From the NCBI GenBank assembly GCA_029202385.1, contig CP119314.1, forward strand, positions 2,916,501 through 2,980,500: 64,000 nucleotides of DNA, in the 5' to 3' direction. The first letter of the stretch is position 1. The number at the start of each line of letters is the position of its first letter. Under the pieces are notes generated by a model. It was not told the origin of the DNA. It did not search any database and saw only the letters and a list, made by a program, of their open reading frames with translations. The position numbers and the translations under genes are program-made. The stretch comes from Candidatus Sphingomonas phytovorans. GTDB lineage: Bacteria; Pseudomonadota; Alphaproteobacteria; Sphingomonadales; Sphingomonadaceae. Below, piece by piece: positions 59,654-64,000 of this stretch.

Positions 59654-60298
59654 GTGGCAACGAAGCATTCGGGGAAGCATTCGGGACCCGAGCATGCGCT
59701 GGAGCGGCTCGTTTTCTTCTCCGACGCAGTCTTCGCGATTGCGATTACGCTGCTGGTCATCGAGATTCACGTGCCACGGCTACCGCCCGGTTCGACCAAT
59801 CAAGACTATTTCGTCGCGCTCGCCCATTTGATCCCCAGCTTCTTCGGATTCTTCGTCAGCTTCTGGGTAATCGGCGCCTTCTGGATCGTGCATCATCGTG
59901 CCTTTTCCCTGGCCGCGCATTATCGCGACTCGCTGCTCACCCCCAATCTCGCCGTTCTTTGCGGGATCGTCTTCATCCCCTTTGCCACCGCCTTCATGGC
60001 AGCCAATACCGGCATGCTTGTGCCACAGGCCCTTTACGATCTGACGCTGATCGTGTGCGGGCTGCTCCATCTTCGGCTCAACCGGATGGTCACCAGCCCG
60101 CCAGTGGTCAGCGAACAGGCCGATCCGCTGACGATCGCGCTGACCAGGGTGCGCGGCTGGTCGGTCACGCTCGGCGCTGCCTGCGCGCTTGCGATAGGTT
60201 TCGTCGATTCGCACTACAGCCAGGTTGCGCTGATCACCATTCCACTATGGCGCATCCTGCTCCAGCGCCGGACGCGGCGGCGCTTCCCCGCCGCATAA
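59654..60298 (+). CDS. TMEM175-family potassium channel-like protein
   Basis: The 214-residue protein has six hydrophobic segments and the FSDAVFAIAIT motif (22-32) in the first helix, the selectivity-filter signature of bacterial TMEM175 (formerly DUF1211). The tetramer forms a K+ leak channel in the inner membrane. The GTG start at 59654 follows a G-rich site. It is transcribed alone and ends at a GC-rich hairpin shared with the next gene. Confidence 0.9.
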   Translation: MATKHSGKHSGPEHALERLVFFSDAVFAIAITLLVIEIHVPRLPPGSTNQDYFVALAHLIPSFFGFFVSFWVIGAFWIVHHRAFSLAAHYRDSLLTPNLAVLCGIVFIPFATAFMAANTGMLVPQALYDLTLIVCGLLHLRLNRMVTSPPVVSEQADPLTIALTRVRGWSVTLGAACALAIGFVDSHYSQVALITIPLWRILLQRRTRRRFPAA

Positions 60299-60326
60299 GC
60301 GCCGCCGATCGGCCTGACGCCGCACC

Positions 60327-60359
60327 GGCCCCCGGGCGCGAATGCCGCGCCCGGGGGCC
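60327..60359. terminator. bidirectional hairpin
   Basis: GGCCCCCGGGCGCG and CGCGCCCGGGGGCC form a perfect 14-bp stem with a 5-base loop between two convergent genes. Neither side has a T-run, but the stem is very stable. Confidence 0.7.
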
Positions 60360-60363
60360 GCGA

Positions 60364-60786
60364 TCAGCGGCAGCGGGTGTTGTTGGCGTCGATCGAGGCG
60401 CCGGCGGCTCCTCCGGCAACGCCGCCGAGCAAGGTCCCGAACGTCTTGGAATCGCCCGGTGCGATGATGTTGCCGAGCAAGCCGCCGATCGCCGCGCCTA
60501 CGAGCAGGCCAGTCGTGCCGTCCGAGCGGCGGCAATAATAGCGCCCGTCCTGGCCGCGATAGACCCGGTCGTTGCGCGACAGGCGACGTTCCCGATAGCG
60601 CGGTGAATCGCGATAATAATGGTCGGCATAATAGCCGTTATATTGCGGATCCGGGCGGTTATAATCGTACCGGCTATAGTTGCGGTAGCGCGGGTCCATC
60701 CCGCCGTCACCATAATCACTGCACCCGCTGACGAGACCGGCTCCAAGGGTTGCCACGGCCAGCAGGCCGAGAGTCATGGTACGCAT
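60364..60786 (-). CDS. glycine-zipper lipoprotein
   Basis: The 140-residue protein has a lipobox (LVSGC at about 22), a Tyr/Arg/Asp-rich middle and a glycine-zipper pair (GLLVGAAIGGLLGNIIAPG and GTLLGGVAGGAAGASI), the pattern of Rick_17kDa/SlyB-like envelope lipoproteins. It should anchor in the outer membrane and insert its zipper in the membrane. It is monocistronic and converges with the TMEM175 gene. Confidence 0.83.
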   Translation of the reverse strand: MRTMTLGLLAVATLGAGLVSGCSDYGDGGMDPRYRNYSRYDYNRPDPQYNGYYADHYYRDSPRYRERRLSRNDRVYRGQDGRYYCRRSDGTTGLLVGAAIGGLLGNIIAPGDSKTFGTLLGGVAGGAAGASIDANNTRCR

Positions 60787-60926
60787 GTCATCCTCTCCCG
60801 TTCGTTGTGCCTGCGTAACGCGGCCGGGACCGATATGGTTGCAATCGACGTGGTGGGATGTCCCCACTGGCAACCAGCGGCCCGCCCAAGGTTGCGCGCT
60901 GGCTCGGTCCATGTGATCCTGAGGGC

Positions 60927-61538
60927 ATGGGCGCGGCCGAGATCCTGGGCGTGGCGGCGAGCGTTAGCCTGCTTTCGGGCTGGCGGCTCTATCTATGCGT
61001 GTTCGCCACCGGCATCGCGATGCATACGGGCTGGATCGCCCTTCCCGCTCACCTCCACCAGCTCGACATATTGGCCAATCCGTGGGTGATCGGGGTTGCC
61101 GGTGTGGCGGCCCTGGCCGAGTTCCTGGCCGACAAGGTGATGTGGATCGACAGTGCCTGGGATGCTGTCCACACGCTCATCCGGCCGATCGGCGGCGCGC
61201 TGCTGGCCCTGGCGATCGTCGATCCGAACGATCCGGCCTGGCAGGTGATCGCCCTGATCCTGGGCGGCGGGGCATCGTTGCTGACTCACAGCGCAAAGGC
61301 GGGTACGCGCGCGATGGTAAACGCCAGCCCCGAACCAGTCAGCAACCTGCTGGTTTCCACGACGGAGGACGTGGCGACCGGCGGGCTCTTGCTGCTCGCG
61401 CTCGCCAATCCGGTCATTGCCATCGGAATCGCGGTGCTGCTCCTTGCAGGCGCCGTCGCCGCGCTGTTGATGCTGCGCCGTCTACTGCGTTGGGTGACGC
61501 GACAGGGACGGACGGCTACCCGACCAACTGCGGATTAG
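60927..61538 (+). CDS. DUF4126 membrane protein
   Basis: The 203-residue protein has about five hydrophobic segments and the DUF4126 start AAEILGVAASVSLLSGWRLYLCVFATG and the DKVMWIDSAWDAVHTLIRPIGGALLA stretch. The family is of unknown function. The ATG at 60927 is preferred over one at 60858. The last codons are part of a 20-base tandem repeat that continues past the stop. Confidence 0.85.
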   Translation: MGAAEILGVAASVSLLSGWRLYLCVFATGIAMHTGWIALPAHLHQLDILANPWVIGVAGVAALAEFLADKVMWIDSAWDAVHTLIRPIGGALLALAIVDPNDPAWQVIALILGGGASLLTHSAKAGTRAMVNASPEPVSNLLVSTTEDVATGGLLLLALANPVIAIGIAVLLLAGAVAALLMLRRLLRWVTRQGRTATRPTAD

Positions 61539-61621
61539 CCCGACCAACTACGGATCAGGATGTCGCACGGAACAGCGACCGGATGCGTTCGTTGGCGAGA
61601 CTCCTGAATGGAGTTGCGATC

Positions 61622-62044
61622 ATGAAGATGACGAGCATCGCGCTGGCGCTTGCCCTGCTGGGCAGCACGGCAACCGTAACCGCCCAGACCACGCCGCCCG
61701 CCCCGGCGACATCGGGCTCGGAGAACGATGTGAACAGCCCCGACGTGGCGGCCGCCAACCGGGATGTCCAGGCCCAGGCGGCCGCGCGGCAGAACGCGGT
61801 CGCCGACGCCAATGCCGGGGCGCAGGCCGGGGCCGATGCCCAATATGCCGCCGACCTGGATGCGTATCGCGCGGCGCTCCGCGCGCATCACCGCGAGGTC
61901 GCGCTCGATGCCCGGATCGCCGAGCACAAGGAGCGCGCCTATGCAGACGCGATGGCCGACTGGCGGCGCCAGGTCTATGCCTGCAAGCACGGCAGCACCC
62001 GCGCCTGCAACGCGCCGACGCCCGACCCGGCAAATTACTGGTGA
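61622..62044 (+). CDS. small Ala-rich exported protein
   Basis: The 140-residue protein has a signal peptide (about 1-21, VTA|Q), a Pro/Ser linker, a long Ala/Gln/Arg-rich segment likely to form a continuous helix, and a tail with a Cys pair (ACKHGSTRAC). The ATG at 61622 gives the signal peptide. The gene overlaps the convergent isochorismatase gene by 10 bases. Function unknown. Confidence 0.7.
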   Translation: MKMTSIALALALLGSTATVTAQTTPPAPATSGSENDVNSPDVAAANRDVQAQAAARQNAVADANAGAQAGADAQYAADLDAYRAALRAHHREVALDARIAEHKERAYADAMADWRRQVYACKHGSTRACNAPTPDPANYW

Positions 62045-62520
62045 GCAAGCCCGGCCGTCAGTTCCTCGCGCGACCCGAGTACCGCGCCGAAATGATGGCG
62101 CCATAATCGCTCGCCAAGCGCGCCTGACCGGTCGAGCGAGGACCCGACCGTGAGCCAGCGCAACAGGGTCGGATGAAGCCCTGCGTCGAACAGGGCGAAA
62201 CCGGCCGCGAGGATGCACGTATCGGCCTGGATGCCGCAGACGAGCACCCGGTCTACACCGAGGCCGCGAAGATGCCGGATCGCCTCGGGCGGCGGCAGAT
62301 AGCCGTGCTTCACGAACAGGGCATCGGTCCGCACGAGGCTCGTGTCGTCAGGCGCCGGCTTCCAGCCGAGCTGGCGCTCGAACGGCGTGATCGCCTCGTC
62401 ATGGCGTTCGACCGTCGCGACCGAAGGCATGGCGGCGGCGAGCTGTCCCACCTCCTCGATCAGCCAGGGCGGCGGATCGAAACAGGGCTGGACATCAACC
62501 ACGAGCAAAGCCTGGCGCAT
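62035..62520 (-). CDS. isochorismatase-family cysteine hydrolase
   Basis: The 161-residue protein has the triad of the family: Asp in LLVVDVQPCF, Lys in FVKHGYLPP and Cys in CGIQADTCI. Such enzymes hydrolyse amides or enol ethers, e.g. nicotinamide or carbamoyl compounds. The ATG at 62520 is used rather than a GTG at 62532. It overlaps the end of the convergent small gene. Confidence 0.88.
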   Translation of the reverse strand: MRQALLVVDVQPCFDPPPWLIEEVGQLAAAMPSVATVERHDEAITPFERQLGWKPAPDDTSLVRTDALFVKHGYLPPPEAIRHLRGLGVDRVLVCGIQADTCILAAGFALFDAGLHPTLLRWLTVGSSLDRSGALGERLWRHHFGAVLGSREELTAGLAHQ

Positions 62521-62675
62521 GGCCGCTTGCACCCGACATAGGGGCCAAATGCAAGGTGCGTTCCGCGAGTCAGCCGCAACGTGCGATTGTTTTTGTCGCC
62601 GGGTCGGCTGCGGCCCTTGGTGTTGCCCTCCGGCTCCTTACATCGCCCCCATCACCACGCTGCTGGAGCCCGCCC

Positions 62676-63551
62676 ATGACCGACACGACCGACTACGTCC
62701 CACCCAAAGTCTGGACCTGGAACAAGGACAATGGCGGCCAGTTCGCGAACATCAACCGGCCGATCGCCGGGGCGACTCACGACAAGGAACTGCCGGTCGG
62801 CAAGCACCCCCTGCAGCTTTATTCACTGGGCACGCCCAATGGCGTGAAGGTGACCGTGATGCTCGAGGAGTTGCTCGAACTCGGTCACGCAGGCGCGGAA
62901 TATGACGCCTGGCTGATCCGCATCAACCAGGGCGACCAGTTCGGCAGCGGCTTTGTCGAGGTGAACCCGAATTCGAAGATCCCGGCGCTGCTCGACCGAA
63001 GCGGGCCTGAACCGATCAGGATCTTCGAATCCGGCGCGATCCTGATGCACCTGGCGGAGAAGTTCGGGGCGTTCCTGCCGACCGAGACGGCGGCCCGTGC
63101 GGAATGCCTGTCGTGGCTGTTCTGGCAGATGGGCAGCGCGCCCTTCCTCGGCGGCGGCTTCGGCCATTTCTACGCCTACGCGCCCTTCAAGATCGAATAT
63201 GCGATCGATCGTTATGCGATGGAGGTGAAGCGGCAACTGGACGTGCTCGACCGGCGGCTTGCCGAGAGCGAGTATCTGGCGGGCGACACCTACACCATCG
63301 CCGATATCGCGACCTGGCCCTGGTACGGCGCGCTGGCCAAGGGGCTCGCTTATGACGCGGGCGAATTCCTTCAGGTGCAGGACTACAAGAACGTCCAGCG
63401 CTGGACCGATGCGATCGCCGCCCGTCCGGCCGTGGCCCGCGGACGGATGGTCAATCGCGTGATGGGCGATCCGGCGAGCCAGCTCCACGAGCGCCATGAT
63501 GCGAGCGACTTCGCGACGAAGACACAGGACAAGCTCGTGCCGGCTGCGTGA
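62676..63551 (+). CDS. yghU: YghU-type glutathione-disulfide-bond reductase
   Basis: The 291-residue protein has the GST fold of the YghU/Nu class: the long N-terminal arm VWTWNKDNGGQFANINRPIAG, the thioredoxin-like domain with LGTPNGVKVTVMLEEL, VNPNSKIPAL and ESGAILMHLAEK, and a helical C-domain with YTIADIATWPWYG. These enzymes reduce glutathione-linked disulfides and bind two GSH. GGAG is near the ATG at 62676. It is likely monocistronic. Confidence 0.93.
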   Translation: MTDTTDYVPPKVWTWNKDNGGQFANINRPIAGATHDKELPVGKHPLQLYSLGTPNGVKVTVMLEELLELGHAGAEYDAWLIRINQGDQFGSGFVEVNPNSKIPALLDRSGPEPIRIFESGAILMHLAEKFGAFLPTETAARAECLSWLFWQMGSAPFLGGGFGHFYAYAPFKIEYAIDRYAMEVKRQLDVLDRRLAESEYLAGDTYTIADIATWPWYGALAKGLAYDAGEFLQVQDYKNVQRWTDAIAARPAVARGRMVNRVMGDPASQLHERHDASDFATKTQDKLVPAA

Positions 63552-63618
63552 TCGAGCCGGATATGGCTGCAAGGCGCCTCGGCTTGACCAGGCCGGGGCG
63601 ATCCTACATTTTGGCGCA

Positions 63619-63852
63619 ATGACGCTATCCGGCTTCCCTCGCATCGCGGTTGATCCGGCCATATGTGGGGGTCGCCCGGTGGTTGCCGGTACGCGGGTGC
63701 GTGTGACCGACATATTGGAGATGCTGGCGGGTGGAGCGAGCGCGGCGGAGATCGCCGCCGATTTTCCCTATCTGTCCGTTGAAGATGTGCGAGCCGCCCT
63801 TTCTTATGCCGCGGCGGCCGCGGACCACCCGATCGTCCTCGCCGCCGAATGA
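63619..63852 (+). CDS. DUF433 antitoxin-like protein
   Basis: The 77-residue protein has the DUF433 core: RIAVDPAICGGRPVVAGTRVRVTDILEMLAGG followed by a helix pair with DFPYLSVEDVRAALSYA, a small winged DNA-binding fold. DUF433 genes commonly pair with DUF5615 genes as VapBC-like modules. It overlaps the next gene by ATGA, as expected for such a pair. Confidence 0.9.
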   Translation: MTLSGFPRIAVDPAICGGRPVVAGTRVRVTDILEMLAGGASAAEIAADFPYLSVEDVRAALSYAAAAADHPIVLAAE

Positions 63853-64000
63853 AATTTCTGGTCGACGCACAGCTTCCACCGGCCCTGTGCCGGTGGCTGG
63901 ACGCGCGTGGGCAGCAGGCTGTCCACGTCGCCGATACCGGGCTGGTCGCCGCCAACGACGCAACGATCGCAGCCTATGCCGAAACGCATGACATGGCACT
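63849..64000 (+). CDS. DUF5615 PIN-like toxin protein, 5' end only
   Basis: About 50 residues are visible before the window ends. They start KFLVDAQLPPALCRWLDARG and continue GLVAANDATIAAYAE, the N-terminus of DUF5615, a PIN-like (Mut7-C-related) nuclease-fold family. The Asp in LVDAQLPP is a likely metal ligand. The ATG overlaps the DUF433 stop. The pair should be a toxin-antitoxin-like module; this is inferred from the families and layout. Confidence 0.85.
   Translation, partial: MKFLVDAQLPPALCRWLDARGQQAVHVADTGLVAANDATIAAYAETHDMA

Noticed and set aside
1..64000. tRNA, rRNA or known riboswitch genes
   Set aside because: I looked through the gaps for cloverleaf-like or conserved elements and saw none. 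A covariance-model scan would be needed to exclude small RNAs.

Overview
The window reads as a chromosomal segment of a Sphingomonas-like alphaproteobacterium (family Sphingomonadaceae). Support comes from the high GC content, three TonB-dependent receptors, the maeB-type malic enzyme, the alphaproteobacterial-style HslV with a short propeptide, and several families of dispersed REP-like hairpin pairs between genes. No rRNA, tRNA, CRISPR array, prophage or complete insertion sequence was seen. Assignments rest on reading motifs by eye; no database search was run.

Layout. 1-4.5 kb: end of an EI24/CysZ-like membrane protein, a lipoprotein, a DUF559 endonuclease-like gene enclosed exactly by 46-bp inverted repeats, queG, and an ABC-2 exporter pair. 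4.8-9.1 kb: a CYP153-like P450 and a large TonB-dependent receptor. 9.3-11.1 kb: an ECF41 sigma-factor operon (AhpD-like protein, sigma, membrane protein) with a matching ECF41 promoter. 11.3-20.2 kb: msrB, a CHAP protein, a GPH-type symporter with an SDR, an acyl-CoA dehydrogenase, a second SDR and maeB. 20.5-21.5 kb: the divergent ohr/ohrR pair with paired operators. 21.5-26.1 kb: an islet of small exported proteins of poorly known function plus an exported agmatine deiminase homologue.

26.6-32.6 kb: mutS, glnD and a VOC protein. 32.7-38.4 kb: a second TonB receptor, then infC and thrS; infC probably starts at AUC. 38.4-40.6 kb: a MarR regulator divergent from VOC and YCII-like genes, then a MerR-type regulator. 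40.8-43.3 kb: LD-carboxypeptidase and Mpl-type ligase back to back, a murein tripeptide recycling pair. 43.5-48.9 kb: a TonB receptor, membrane protein, PepSY protein and PPOX-type flavoprotein operon with a candidate Fur box. 48.9-52.5 kb: two GNATs, a translationally coupled membrane protein, XRE regulator and hydrolase operon, and an NTF2-like protein. 52.8-57.5 kb: hydrolase and TPR protein, a glyoxalase I-like, nitronate monooxygenase and glyoxalase II cluster, and two paralogous lipoproteins. 57.6-59.5 kb: hslV and hslU split by a repeat pair. 59.6-64 kb: a TMEM175-like channel, small envelope proteins, an isochorismatase-like hydrolase, a YghU-type GST, and a DUF433/DUF5615 toxin-antitoxin-like pair cut by the window end.

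The most unusual structure is the DUF559 gene at 701-1096. Its start is the first base after one 46-bp repeat and its stop lies in the hairpin loop of the inverted copy (45 of 46 bases match). The same two-hairpin architecture recurs without a gene at many other intergenic sites. This suggests a REP-like element family that may have a gene-carrying form. Regulatory sites readable from sequence include the ECF41 promoter, ohr operators, a MarR palindrome over a start codon, a palindrome at the P450 promoter and an operator-like dyad before the XRE operon.
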